Below are positions 6,903 through 16,164 of a DNA stretch of 64,000 nt, piece after piece. The notes under the pieces were generated by a model. It was not told where the DNA came from. It worked only from the letters and a program-made list of their open reading frames with translations, and made no database searches. The position numbers and the translations under genes are program-made. The stretch is from Flavobacteriales bacterium. Its GTDB lineage: Bacteria; Bacteroidota; Bacteroidia; Flavobacteriales_F; PHOS-HE28. The stretch spans positions 744,001 through 808,000 of the forward strand of contig JADKAN010000001.1 in assembly GCA_016719225.1 (NCBI GenBank), written 5' to 3'. The number at the start of each line of letters is the position of its first letter. The stretch's first letter is position 1.

Positions 6903-9213
6903 CGGTAGAACCACCGACCACCACTGTTTTAAGCAACCCTAGGGCCGCTTGATTGTCCGATGCTTGGATGGTGTTCAATACCTGTTTTTTCTCCACTGCG
7001 GTCAGGTGCCAGCTCAAGCTGATCTCGTCGTCATCGTCGTGCCGTAGCTGTAGATCGATGAGGTGCAACGGGAAGTCGACCCATGCGTCGCTCTGCTTCA
7101 GCATCAGGTCGTAATCCTGGTCCTGTCCTTTTACGAAGTTGCCATAGATGTTCGACACAGGGTCCAGTAAGCGATCGAACAAGGTGCGTGCTACTGGCTT
7201 GATCTCCAATTCACGCTGCTTGTCCCGCATCTGTAGGATCACCACGCCGCCGGTGTTCTCGCGGATCCAATCACGGAAGGTGTAGAGGAACATGAAGGTG
7301 GTCCGGTAACCGTAGTTGTCGCGCACTCCCGCATCCATCACACGCATTTTCGGGCGGCTCGGCAAGGAGACGATAGGGGTGATGTAAGGAAAGGAAGCAT
7401 TCATACGCAACGCGCTGCTGAGCTTCAGGTCCATCGGGGATTGGTTCTTGAAAAGCTTGGCGAATTCGATGCTTTCCGGTTGCACCAAGCTGTGGACGTG
7501 CCCTTCCGGCTCGATATCCGTGAGGTACGCAACTGGCTGCGGGCTGATCAATACGCGCCGCCCGTCGTTGGCGCTGGTGGGACTGATGACCAGCAACGGA
7601 GCTTTGCCTTCCGCGGCTTGCGCCGTAAGCGCTCCCAAACGGATGTCGAACAGACCACCGGTGAGGGAATCCATACGTTGTTCAAAGGCGAACCCCCGAT
7701 CCAGCGTGTAGGCGCGGCCTTGGTCCTGCACCTTTCGGTACCGGATGAACATGTCGTTGGTGACCAAGCTGAAAGTAACGGGGTTCAGTATGTCCGATGC
7801 GAGGTGGTCCAAATGGCTTGGGTCGCCCACCGGTGCATGCTTCGCCGGATCACTGGCTGTGACCAATCGCATGAAATAAGTGGCCCCGATCAACCCACCG
7901 CTGCTGCCGGTCATTAATGCGGTGCGTTGGATGAGGTCGCCCCCCAAAATGCTGTCCGACACTTGGAGGCAGCGGAAGGTCCAAAGCAATGCCCGCGATC
8001 CGCCACCGCTGGTGTTCACTATTACGAGAACCGGTTTTTTGCCTGCGTTGGGCAAGGCTAGGTTGCGTTCTTTCCAGCGCTCCAATGTCTTCAATTCAAG
8101 GCGGGCATCACTTCCTGCTGCGGAAGTGTCAGTGCCCAAGGCCAATATGGTGCCGCGGTCGTAGGTGGCTGGCTTCACATCGTAATCCAAACCGTAGGCC
8201 TGTGCATCGTACAGAAAGCCTTGCGTGTGCAGGCTCAGGATGTTGAGCCCGATCGCCAGCAGTAGCATCGCCGTTACCAACCAGCCTTTTATCCAACTAG
8301 TGAGCGCGCTGTAGAGCATGAGCAGCACAGTGAACAGCAGGAACACGCTGGCCCCTGCAGGGATAGCGAAAAAGGGTGCGTTACTGAACGCTCCCAGCGC
8401 GATGAACGATACCACGATCGCCACCTCGAAAATGCTACCGTTGATGTGGTTCTGCCAAAGCACGGCGCGCAGTATCTCCTTGTCGTAGTGGGTGCTGCTG
8501 CGCGCCAGTGCCAGGCGGAACGGCCAAGTGAGGTAAGTGTCCACCCTCCATTTGCGAAGGTGTTGTGCGCGCCGCAACCAGCGGATGCTTCGCCGTTGTT
8601 CCTGCCGCTTTTGGGACGGAGCCTGGGGGATGATGTCCACCATGGGCTGCTCTTCAACAAACGAATCGATGTCCTTGCCCAAGAGCTTGTGCAGGTCCGT
8701 GTTGGTCCGCATGAAATAGAGACGTGCCAGGACAAGGAACAGGATGATCCCAACAAGGAAACCGGATAAGTGTAGCAACGCGGAAAGGGCAGGCACCAGC
8801 TCTTTCTCCGTTTGTAGGCGGAAAGAGCATACCAGGTAAGTGAGGATGAACAACACCGGGATGATGCTGTTATTGATGTTGAACTTGAGGAAGGGCTTGG
8901 CCAGCGTGGCCACGAACGGAAAGCGGTAGGCGTGCAACGTGTATGTGAACAAATTGAACGCGGTGATGAAGCCACCCAAGGCAAAGCCCAGGATCATGAA
9001 GGACCACACGGTGGCGGTGCCGAAATACTCCGGATAGAGGAACAGGTACGGGATGCCGTACTTAAGCCCGATGCTCTGCGTGATGTAGCCGAAGAACAGC
9101 AGCCAGCACAGCACGGTAACGTGGTTCTTCTTCAAGTGCAACAGCAAAAGCTGCAGCGGAAAGAAGAACATCACGCGCGCGGCGATCTTGCGGAATTTGG
9201 CCGTTCTGGTCAT
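6838..9213 (-). CDS. Membrane-anchored patatin-like phospholipase
   Basis: 791 residues. The N-terminal ~340 residues hold several hydrophobic segments (for example VTVLCWLLFFGYI, LVPALSALLHLSGFLVGIIL and later ALLMLYSAL and LLLAIGLNIL), so it is polytopic in the inner membrane. The C-terminal half is a patatin domain: glycine-rich oxyanion loop NTSGGGSRAL (about residue 405), nucleophile elbow TGSSGGLIG (about 436) and the aspartate of the dyad in MDAGVRDNYG (about 625). It is predicted to be a lipid acyl hydrolase acting at the membrane; the substrate is unknown. Gene order on this strand is ftcD then this gene, with a 73-bp gap. Its tail runs 65 bp into the convergent kinase gene. Confidence 0.85.
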   Translation of the reverse strand: MTRTAKFRKIAARVMFFFPLQLLLLHLKKNHVTVLCWLLFFGYITQSIGLKYGIPYLFLYPEYFGTATVWSFMILGFALGGFITAFNLFTYTLHAYRFPFVATLAKPFLKFNINNSIIPVLFILTYLVCSFRLQTEKELVPALSALLHLSGFLVGIILFLVLARLYFMRTNTDLHKLLGKDIDSFVEEQPMVDIIPQAPSQKRQEQRRSIRWLRRAQHLRKWRVDTYLTWPFRLALARSSTHYDKEILRAVLWQNHINGSIFEVAIVVSFIALGAFSNAPFFAIPAGASVFLLFTVLLMLYSALTSWIKGWLVTAMLLLAIGLNILSLHTQGFLYDAQAYGLDYDVKPATYDRGTILALGTDTSAAGSDARLELKTLERWKERNLALPNAGKKPVLVIVNTSGGGSRALLWTFRCLQVSDSILGGDLIQRTALMTGSSGGLIGATYFMRLVTASDPAKHAPVGDPSHLDHLASDILNPVTFSLVTNDMFIRYRKVQDQGRAYTLDRGFAFEQRMDSLTGGLFDIRLGALTAQAAEGKAPLLVISPTSANDGRRVLISPQPVAYLTDIEPEGHVHSLVQPESIEFAKLFKNQSPMDLKLSSALRMNASFPYITPIVSLPSRPKMRVMDAGVRDNYGYRTTFMFLYTFRDWIRENTGGVVILQMRDKQRELEIKPVARTLFDRLLDPVSNIYGNFVKGQDQDYDLMLKQSDAWVDFPLHLIDLQLRHDDDDEISLSWHLTAVEKKQVLNTIQASDNQAALGLLKTVVVGGSTVSSGPLSESAPTLPSGSVPPQ

Positions 9214-9286
9214 GGACCCTCTGCGATTTCACGCACCGGCCAAGGTAGGGTCGGCGCGCCTGTACGCCCGCCTTATACGCGAACTT

Positions 9287-10975
9287 TCAGATCTTGGCTA
9301 CAACGGCGGCCATCACTTCGCTCTCCATGGCTTCCGCTTTCTGTTTCAGCGCTTCAGCCTCGTCCATAACCTCCTTTTGGAAGGCCGCGTCCTTGAACCC
9401 TTTGAAATTGGTGCGCACGTTGAGGTAAGCAGCTAATGCACCTGTACGCCCGCACATGGCGCCCACACCGCCGTCGCTGATGCTACTCTCCATGCCACTG
9501 TGGGTCATGGCCTTGGCGATGTCCATGCTTTCAACACAGGCACGCATGGTTTCCAATGGCACCAGGATAGCGCCTTTGGTGGCTTCGTGGATGGCTGCGG
9601 TCCGTGCGGACTTTTCCTCTGGGGTGCCTTTCGGCAATCCCAACGCCTGCAGAATGCGATCAAAAGCACGCGTGTCCTCATCCACCAGGAAGAGCAACTT
9701 CTCGCGGAGCACCTGTGCTTTTTCCGCCCAAGCGCTGAACTCGGCCCAACGATCATCCCAGCCGCGTTTGTTGGCGCTGAGATTAGCTACCATCCCGCCC
9801 AATGCAGCGCCCATGGCCCCGATGATGGCGGCCACGGAACCACCGCCCGGTGCGGGCGATTCCGCTGCCGTCTCCTCGGTGAAGCGGTTCAAGGTCATAC
9901 TCACCAATCGCGTGTCGTCTGGATCTTCCAATTGATATTCGATCACCTTCTTACGCGGATCGAAAGGGGTCAGGTCGTCCAGTCCGAGCGACTTCACCGC
10001 GATGGTGATCTTTTCACGTTCGCTGATACCGAGACTGCGCTCTTGGCGCTTCAGGTAGAAATCGGCGGCGTCCAGGAGCGACTGCTTCGGCACCAGTCCC
10101 ACCAGTTCGCTTCCGGTCACCCGTATGCCGCGCTCTGCCGCGCTCTTGCACGCTTCATCAAACGCAATGTGGACGGGCGTTACATCGCTGTCGTTCAAAT
10201 TCAGTGACAACTGCGCGATGCCATATTCCTCAATGAACCAGCCAATACCCTTCACGGCTTTCAGTTTGCCGGGCATGATCACGGGCTCACCGTTGGCATC
10301 GGTGATGATCTTGCCGGTCAAGGTGCCGCCTTCGCGTTTTACCCGGCCGCTTTCCCGCAGGTCGAAGGCGATGCTATTAGCCTTGCGGACGCTGGTGGTG
10401 TTGAGGTTCACATTGTAGGCGATAAGGATCTTGCGCACGCCCACGGCTGTCGCACCGCTCCGTTTCACCGAGGCATTCCAAGCCGCAGGACCGAAATCGG
10501 GTTTCCAAGCCGGATCCACCAGCTTCTTCTCCAAACCTTCGTATTCACCAGCGCGGTTGTTCGCCAGGTTGCGGCGCTTTTCCTCGCGTGCCGCGGCTTC
10601 GTAAGCATATACAGGAATGCCCAGTTCCTTGCCGATACGCTCTCCCAAAGCGTGTGCGTAGGGGACAAGTTCTTCCATGGAAATGCCGCTGATGGGCACC
10701 AGTGGACAAACATCCGTAGCCCCGAAGCGCGGATGCTCACCATGCTGGCCACTCATGTCGATAAGCTCCTGCGCTTTCTTCACCAAGCGGAAGGCGGCCT
10801 CGCAGACCGGACCAGGCTCGCCCACGAAAGTGATCACGGTGCGGTTAGTGGCTTTGCCGGGGTCAACATCCAAAAGGCGCACCCCTTCTACGGCAGCAGC
10901 GGCTGCGGCAATGGCGTCGATCTTGGCACGGTCACGGCCTTCACTGATGTTGGGTACGCACTCGATAATGGGCAT
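9287..10975 (-). CDS. ftcD: Bifunctional glutamate formimidoyltransferase / formimidoyl-THF cyclodeaminase
   Basis: 562 residues, the full length of the fused two-domain enzyme. The N-terminal formimidoyltransferase (about 1-330) opens with MPIIECVPNISEGRD and contains GQHGEHPRFGATDVCPL, with the catalytic histidine region, and later ILIAYNVNLNT. The C-terminal cyclodeaminase (about 365-560) has ESPAPGGGSVAAIIGAMGAA. It moves the formimino group of formiminoglutamate to tetrahydrofolate and then releases ammonia to give 5,10-methenyl-THF, the last step of one histidine-degradation branch. hutI lies two genes upstream on the same strand. It has its own promoter (10996-11029). Confidence 0.95.
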   Translation of the reverse strand: MPIIECVPNISEGRDRAKIDAIAAAAAAVEGVRLLDVDPGKATNRTVITFVGEPGPVCEAAFRLVKKAQELIDMSGQHGEHPRFGATDVCPLVPISGISMEELVPYAHALGERIGKELGIPVYAYEAAAREEKRRNLANNRAGEYEGLEKKLVDPAWKPDFGPAAWNASVKRSGATAVGVRKILIAYNVNLNTTSVRKANSIAFDLRESGRVKREGGTLTGKIITDANGEPVIMPGKLKAVKGIGWFIEEYGIAQLSLNLNDSDVTPVHIAFDEACKSAAERGIRVTGSELVGLVPKQSLLDAADFYLKRQERSLGISEREKITIAVKSLGLDDLTPFDPRKKVIEYQLEDPDDTRLVSMTLNRFTEETAAESPAPGGGSVAAIIGAMGAALGGMVANLSANKRGWDDRWAEFSAWAEKAQVLREKLLFLVDEDTRAFDRILQALGLPKGTPEEKSARTAAIHEATKGAILVPLETMRACVESMDIAKAMTHSGMESSISDGGVGAMCGRTGALAAYLNVRTNFKGFKDAAFQKEVMDEAEALKQKAEAMESEVMAAVVAKI

Positions 10976-10995
10976 GGAATGTGGTTTTAAGGGAG

Positions 10996-11029
10996 CAAAG
11001 CTATGGGCGGGTCAGATGTCGGTTTTCAA
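10996..11029 (-). promoter_or_regulatory. Promoter for ftcD (-7 and -33 elements)
   Basis: On the minus strand, TAGCTTTG (10996-11003) is a perfect -7 element and TTG (11027-11029) lies 23 nt upstream. The distance to the ftcD ATG is 20 nt, giving a very short leader. Confidence 0.55.
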
Positions 11030-11094
11030 TGTTGGTCATGGCCGCGTCTGATGTCGATCGTTCTGAAGACCGCAATGCAGGCACGTGCACTCCC

Positions 11095-11886
11095 TCAACT
11101 CCCGTGGGGCAATACCATGCTGGCACAGTTGTTCAGCGCATGAAGGAACACCGAGGTCCAAATGCTACCGGTCTCTGCCCGCGCATACCCCAGGAAGACG
11201 CCCAGCGGAAGTACATAAAGCAGTAGGATGTACCAATCGTATTGCTGGTGGACCAAGGTGAAAACGCCTGCCGTGATGGCGATGGAGGCATGTTTGTCCA
11301 GGAGATGGCGTAAAGAGCCATACAGTAATCCGCGCAGCAGGAATTCCTCGAAAATGGCAGGGGCGAGGCCCAAACCGAAGAACAGCAGGGGATAGTTAGT
11401 GGCCGAGGCCATCACCTTTTCCATGAACAGGCTGTCCATTTCCGGCAGGAAATAGGCTATTCCCTCCAATAGAGCGAAGAGCAGGATGAAGCCGCCGGTC
11501 CAAAGAGCAACAGGACGAAGCTTCGGAAGCGACAACGCTAGGAAGAATCCCGTGCGTTCGCCTTTCCAACGGCGCACCAAGTACAACAGTAACGCCAAGC
11601 ATACCACGCCCGAGACCAAGGATACCAAGGCGATGACGTTGCCATTGGTGGACAACTCCATCCAGCGCTCTTGGAACCTGGTGGTATCCAACATGGCCAT
11701 GGAGAAGCCATCTTGGGTGAACTCCGGCGTAAGTGCTATGACACGCCAGATAAGCGTGGCCATCTGGGCGAACATGAAGCACATGAACACCAATGAGAAA
11801 TAGAGCAGGCCGCGGGCCATTTCCAGTCCAGGCGGGCGCAGTGGCGTGGGTTCCGGGGTCGGGAGCGGCTCAAAGGACGATGCCAT
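11095..11886 (-). CDS. CPBP-family intramembrane metalloprotease
   Basis: 263 residues, all-helical and hydrophobic, of the CPBP/Abi (CAAX-protease-like) family. The active-site motifs are visible: FEEFLLRGLLYGSL (EExxxR) about two-thirds along, a conserved histidine in TLVHQQYDW, and HALNN in the last helix. Members are intramembrane glutamate-dependent proteases with varied roles, including self-immunity to peptides; the target here is unknown. The ATG at 11886 is preferred over the TTG one codon earlier. It overlaps the hutI 3' end by 17 nt, so it is probably translated from the hutI mRNA. Confidence 0.88.
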   Translation of the reverse strand: MASSFEPLPTPEPTPLRPPGLEMARGLLYFSLVFMCFMFAQMATLIWRVIALTPEFTQDGFSMAMLDTTRFQERWMELSTNGNVIALVSLVSGVVCLALLLYLVRRWKGERTGFFLALSLPKLRPVALWTGGFILLFALLEGIAYFLPEMDSLFMEKVMASATNYPLLFFGLGLAPAIFEEFLLRGLLYGSLRHLLDKHASIAITAGVFTLVHQQYDWYILLLYVLPLGVFLGYARAETGSIWTSVFLHALNNCASMVLPHGS

Positions 11887-13132
11887 CAATGATCACTTTG
11901 TGGATATGGTCGTTGCCGAAAGCGTAGGGGAGGTATGCCAGTGAAGGCAAAGGGTGTGTTATGATCAACGAAGCTCGCTTGCCCACTGTAATGCTGCCTA
12001 ATTCCTCTCCGAGCCCCATGGCCGCTGCGGCGTTCTGGGTCGCTGCATTAATGGCCTCTTCCGGCAGCATGCGCAACTGGATACATGCTAAGGAAACCAC
12101 GAAATTCATATTGCCGCTGGGCGTTGTGCCCGGATTGAAGTCCGTGGCCAAGGTCACCGGAAGACCAGCGTCGATGATCTCCCTTGCCGGGCCGTAGGGA
12201 ATGCGTAGGAAGAAGGAACACGATGGAAGGAGTGTCGGGAATATCGTTCGGCCGTTTCCCGCTTTGGAAGCAACCAATGCCGTTAGGTCGGCCGGTTCCA
12301 GCACTTCTAAATGATCCACGCTGAGCGCACCGTGCTTCAGTGCAGCCTGTATGCCGCCAATGCTGGTGAATTGGTTCACATGAACTTTCCCCAGAAGGCC
12401 ATGTTCTTTGCCAGCGGCAAGCACACGTTCCATTTCGGGTACCGTGAAATAGTTGGTTTCGCAAAAGCAGTCCACGAATTCCGCGAGACCCTCTTCGGCC
12501 ACTTGCGGAATGATGGTGTCCACGATGAGGTCCAAGTAGCCATTCCGGTCTTCCTTGAATTCGGGCGGTATGGCGTGGGCGGCCAGCAGTGTTGCTTTGA
12601 TACGTAGTGGCAGTGCGGCTTTCAAGCGTTTGACCACACGGAGCATTTTCAGCTCGCTGTCCAGATCGAGCCCGTAACCGCTTTTGATCTCCACGGCCAC
12701 CGTGCCTTGGCGCATCATGCTTTCCACACGCACCTTGGCCTTCTCGAACAACTCATCCTCTGCCATCGCCCTCAACCGCATGGCGCTGTTGATGATGCCG
12801 CCGCCTTTCGAAGCGATCTCTTGATAGCTCAATCCGTTGATGCGGTCCACGAACTCGCCTTCCCGGCTGGCCGCGAATACCGTGTGGGTATGCGGGTCGC
12901 ACCAACCGGGAAGTACGTAGCCACCCAGTGCATCAACGATCTGCGTTCCGCTCTCACTGTGCTTTTCGGGTGGCACTCCTTGTCCCAGCTCAACGATACG
13001 CCCATTTTCAGCCAGCAACCAGCCATCCTCCATCTGCGGCAATTGCCGCATCGCGGCACCGGCCAAGTGGTTCGTACCTGCGGGGTGGGTCCCCACAAGC
13101 GCTTTCGTGTTCTTGATCAATAACCGGCCCAT
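11870..13132 (-). CDS. hutI: Imidazolonepropionase
   Basis: 420-residue amidohydrolase that opens the imidazolone ring of imidazolone-5-propionate to give N-formimino-L-glutamate, the substrate of FtcD encoded downstream. Metal ligands are in DPHTHTVFA (H81, H83) and LLAAHAIPP, with the conserved SVDHLE and ATDFNPGTTPSG motifs. An in-frame start 11 codons earlier exists, but MGRLLIKNTKALVG matches HutI N-termini. hutH and hutU are not in the window. Confidence 0.94.
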   Translation of the reverse strand: MGRLLIKNTKALVGTHPAGTNHLAGAAMRQLPQMEDGWLLAENGRIVELGQGVPPEKHSESGTQIVDALGGYVLPGWCDPHTHTVFAASREGEFVDRINGLSYQEIASKGGGIINSAMRLRAMAEDELFEKAKVRVESMMRQGTVAVEIKSGYGLDLDSELKMLRVVKRLKAALPLRIKATLLAAHAIPPEFKEDRNGYLDLIVDTIIPQVAEEGLAEFVDCFCETNYFTVPEMERVLAAGKEHGLLGKVHVNQFTSIGGIQAALKHGALSVDHLEVLEPADLTALVASKAGNGRTIFPTLLPSCSFFLRIPYGPAREIIDAGLPVTLATDFNPGTTPSGNMNFVVSLACIQLRMLPEEAINAATQNAAAAMGLGEELGSITVGKRASLIITHPLPSLAYLPYAFGNDHIHKVIIDGIVL

Positions 13133-13137
13133 GGCGG

Positions 13138-13145
13138 GCGAAGGT
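13138..13145 (-). promoter_or_regulatory. Probable -7 element for hutI (leaderless)
   Basis: On the minus strand GACCTTCG, with one mismatch to TAnnTTYG at position 1, ends 5 nt before the hutI ATG. The same twelve bases ACCGACCTTCGC precede the gene at 20539. Confidence 0.35.
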
Positions 13146-13203
13146 CGGTAATGGGATCCGACCACGACATAACGATATGGTCGTCCGGTCAGATCTGATA
13201 ATA

Positions 13204-14103
13204 CTACCTCACTGATTCCAGCTTGCGTTGCAAGGCATCGACATTGCGTTGTACGTCGGCCTGGTCAGAAGCCTTGTCTTCGCGGGTCTTGGTAGCGTCG
13301 GGCACTGCTTCCGTGTACTTGGCGATATCAGACTGCGTCTTGGATTCGTCCTTCAGGGTGCTCGCTAACTTGGATTCGTTCTTGGTGATCTTCTCCCGCG
13401 CCTTGGTCAATTTTTTCAGATCCTTCGGATCCTGGCTGTTCGCCCAACGCTCGTTCTGAAGGGCGATGTCCTTTTCCATAACGTTGTGCTCCTTCTGCAA
13501 GTCCAATTTCTCCTTGGAGATCTTCTCCATCTCCTTTTGCGCTTTGGTCAGCTTTCCCTGGGCCTTATCCTGCGTCTTCACGGCACTTTCGGTCTTGCCG
13601 GTCGACTTCTCCAACTTCTTTTTCTGGGCGTCGATCTGTTCCTGCACCACTGCTTTGTTCATGCGCACGGAAAGGTCGCGCATGGCGGAAACCATTGCAG
13701 GCGTTTGAGGAACCACTGTATCGCCATGAAGAACGGCAATATGTAACATGGCGGCGCCTGCTTTCTTGTCTTCCGAAGTGGTCGCAACAAGGGTAGCAGG
13801 AGTTGCGTTTCCGGCAGGGAACAAAACGTTCTCCGCTTTCATCACATCGCCCGTTTTTTTAAATTTAGCCGCAGGCAGTGCCTTTTCAAGCAGATCACCC
13901 AGCTGGTTTGAACGGGTCTCGAACACCTGCACGGTATAAGCCGGCACCATCACGGTTCCGTTCTTCAACGAATCAAGCCCTACAGCTAGTTCGTGGTTCC
14001 ACGAAAGGGCAGTACCATCAGCCAACTTCTCCTGCGCGGAGACTACTGCGGCCATGCCGATCGAAAGCGTGAAAAGGGCGGAGTAGCGAAGCATTTGTTC
14101 CAT
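13204..14103 (-). CDS. Secreted coiled-coil protein, unknown function
   Basis: 299 residues from the ATG at 14103. The frame is open upstream, but only this start, or the ATG three codons later, gives the signal peptide MLRYSALFTLSIGMAAVVSAQ. Residues ~25-145 form a mixed region without a recognised motif. Residues ~150-299 are highly charged, alanine- and lysine-rich and heptad-like (KKLEKSTGKTESAVK, KITKNESKLASTLKDES), so a long coiled coil is predicted. It is probably periplasmic or surface-located. It is the first gene of a minus-strand run, divergent from bshA. Confidence 0.7.
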   Translation of the reverse strand: MEQMLRYSALFTLSIGMAAVVSAQEKLADGTALSWNHELAVGLDSLKNGTVMVPAYTVQVFETRSNQLGDLLEKALPAAKFKKTGDVMKAENVLFPAGNATPATLVATTSEDKKAGAAMLHIAVLHGDTVVPQTPAMVSAMRDLSVRMNKAVVQEQIDAQKKKLEKSTGKTESAVKTQDKAQGKLTKAQKEMEKISKEKLDLQKEHNVMEKDIALQNERWANSQDPKDLKKLTKAREKITKNESKLASTLKDESKTQSDIAKYTEAVPDATKTREDKASDQADVQRNVDALQRKLESVR

Positions 14104-14433
14104 TGAAAGTGGTTTTTGAACAGGCCTTAAAGTTAAGCGTTGGGCATTGCACTTTTCGTGCCGATCGCGTTCGGGACTGTATTCTTCAATAATATGGTGC
14201 CGACATGTCGAAGAGGATGAGGTCCAATGGTCATTATCAGCAGCGATCGGCCAGCGGACAGCGGATGATTGTTTTGATCTATTGCCTGGACGACTCGATC
14301 TCCGCAGCCATCCGAATGATGCCTTCATCCTGCGGGAATTACAATGGTTAAAGGCTAAATAGTCACGTGAAAGGGGTAATCCGGCCAAGGTGCCGATCTT
14401 TGCGCCCCTATCACTAAGCTGACCCCGGTTTCA
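14104..14433. other. 330-bp divergent intergenic region
   Basis: This lies between the secreted coiled-coil gene (-) and bshA (+). The only notable element is GATCTTTG at 14395-14402, one mismatch from TAnnTTTG and 31 nt upstream of bshA. A 71-codon open frame (14147-14362) has no signal peptide or motif and looks spurious. I see no tRNA or strong hairpin. Confidence 0.5.
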
Positions 14434-15582
14434 ATGCGCATCGGCATAGTATGTTATCCCACCTTTGGTGGCAGCGGCGTGGTCGCCACCGAATTGGGCA
14501 TTGCCTTGGCCGAGAAAGGCCACATTGTGCACTTCATCACTTATGATAGGCCTGTCCGGCTTGGTGCAGGTTTAGCGAATATCTTCTATCATGAGGTGCG
14601 TGTGAGCGACTATCCGCTCTTCGATTACCAACCCTACGAACTGGTGCTGACGAGCAAACTGGTGGACGTGGTGAAACACGAAAGGTTGGATCTTCTGCAT
14701 GTGCATTATGCCATTCCACATGCCAGCGCAGCGTGGATGGCCCAGCAGATCCTGCGTTCCCAAGGGGTGTGGATCCCCTTCATCACCACTTTGCACGGTA
14801 CGGACATCACCTTGGTGGGGAAGGATCCCAGTTTTGAACCGGTGATCACCTTTGCCATTGAGCACAGCGATGCGGTGACGGCGGTCTCTGAAAGCCTGCG
14901 AGAGGATACCTACGCACATTTCCCGGTGAAGCGGTCCATCCAAGTGGTGCCCAATTTCATTTGTATGGAACACTATCAAGGCTTGGTGGATAGGCGTGTG
15001 CGGGAGCGCTTTGCTCCCAATGGGGAAAAGCTGCTGGTCCATGTCAGCAATTTCCGCCCGGTGAAGCGTGTACAGGATGTGCTTGCGATGTTCAAACAGT
15101 TACGGAACGAACTGCCGGTACACTTACTGTTGATCGGGGATGGTCCCGAACGCCAGCACATGGAATCCATCTGCAGGGCCGAACGTACCTGTGATGAGGT
15201 GTTTTTCCTCGGGAAGATGACGGAGCCGGAAAGCATCCTGGCGAATTGCGACCTGTTCGTCCTTGCCAGCGAAACGGAGAGCTTCGGTCTGGCTGCTTTG
15301 GAGGCCATGGCTTGCGGCGTTCCAGTGGTGTCATCCAATACCGGTGGAACGCCTGAAGTGGTGGAGGAGGGCGTATCGGGTCTGTTGAGCCCTGTAGGTG
15401 ATGTGGATGCAATGACCGCCAATGGCATGAGCATCCTAAGTGATCCTGCAACACACGCACGTTATAAGGAGGGTGCGCTGCGAACGGCCGCAAAATTCGA
15501 TCTGAAACTGGTGCTTCCCTTGTACGAGTCCTTGTATAGTGAAGTGGTTGAACGTATGAAAGCGAATGGAATTCATCAGTGA
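14434..15582 (+). CDS. bshA: N-acetyl-alpha-D-glucosaminyl L-malate synthase BshA
   Basis: 382-residue GT4 glycosyltransferase. It opens MRIGIVCYPTFGGSGVVATE, with the G-G-S-G-V-V loop typical of BshA, and contains HVHYAIPHASAAWMA and HGTDITLVG. The C-terminal nucleotide-sugar site has ASETESFGLAALEAMACG (E-x7-E). BshA transfers GlcNAc from UDP-GlcNAc to L-malate, the first step of bacillithiol synthesis, which many Bacteroidota carry out. bshB and bshC are not in the window. The last 17 nt overlap the next gene. Confidence 0.93.
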   Translation: MRIGIVCYPTFGGSGVVATELGIALAEKGHIVHFITYDRPVRLGAGLANIFYHEVRVSDYPLFDYQPYELVLTSKLVDVVKHERLDLLHVHYAIPHASAAWMAQQILRSQGVWIPFITTLHGTDITLVGKDPSFEPVITFAIEHSDAVTAVSESLREDTYAHFPVKRSIQVVPNFICMEHYQGLVDRRVRERFAPNGEKLLVHVSNFRPVKRVQDVLAMFKQLRNELPVHLLLIGDGPERQHMESICRAERTCDEVFFLGKMTEPESILANCDLFVLASETESFGLAALEAMACGVPVVSSNTGGTPEVVEEGVSGLLSPVGDVDAMTANGMSILSDPATHARYKEGALRTAAKFDLKLVLPLYESLYSEVVERMKANGIHQ

Positions 15583-16126
15583 TCGGGTAAGTACGGAACA
15601 CACGGACAGCAAGCTCAGTGTGGTGATCGGTGCACGTATCAGCAGCTTGAAAATGGCGCTGCTCTGGGGCTGGTTGCTAGCCTGGTCGCTTTGCGGGGTA
15701 TACTTCTTCACTGAGCTTTCCCGCACGCCGCCTGGCGACCTCAAAGCGGCTTTGATCGTGCTGCTCGCTTTTTGGGCCTACTTCGCCTTCCGGACCGCCC
15801 GTACGGCCTACTGGCGGGCTAAAGGATTCGAACTATGGAAACTGGACAATGATGAACTGACGGTGAAGAACAGCCTTTACGGATACGGCAAGGCCAGCAG
15901 CTATTTTGTCGCCAACATCCAACGCTTCGGAATGCTCAACATGGAGGAGACCTCTTGGAAATGGCAGATGAGCGATTCATTCTGGACGCGTGGTGCGGAG
16001 CGTATCGGCTTTGAATACAACGGCAAGAAGATAGCCATAGGCCGCGGATTGACGGATCTTGAAGCGGAGAAGCTCGCGCGGGTCATGGCGCAGGAATTGC
16101 GCAAAGTGCGCAAAGCTGGCGCTTGA
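15566..16126 (+). CDS. Membrane protein with a PH-like C-terminal region, unknown function
   Basis: 186 residues. Two hydrophobic helices (about residues 31-49 and 60-78) are followed by a soluble beta-rich region (ELWKLDNDELTVKNSLYGYG ... GFEYNGKKIAIGRGLTDLEA) that resembles bacterial PH-like (DUF304-type) domains. It starts 17 nt inside bshA in another frame, so translation is probably coupled. A link to bacillithiol is only positional. Confidence 0.65.
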   Translation: MEFISDRVSTEHTDSKLSVVIGARISSLKMALLWGWLLAWSLCGVYFFTELSRTPPGDLKAALIVLLAFWAYFAFRTARTAYWRAKGFELWKLDNDELTVKNSLYGYGKASSYFVANIQRFGMLNMEETSWKWQMSDSFWTRGAERIGFEYNGKKIAIGRGLTDLEAEKLARVMAQELRKVRKAGA

Positions 16127-16164
16127 AGAACGCCAGTGTTGGATCAGCCGGACCGCTTATCAGG

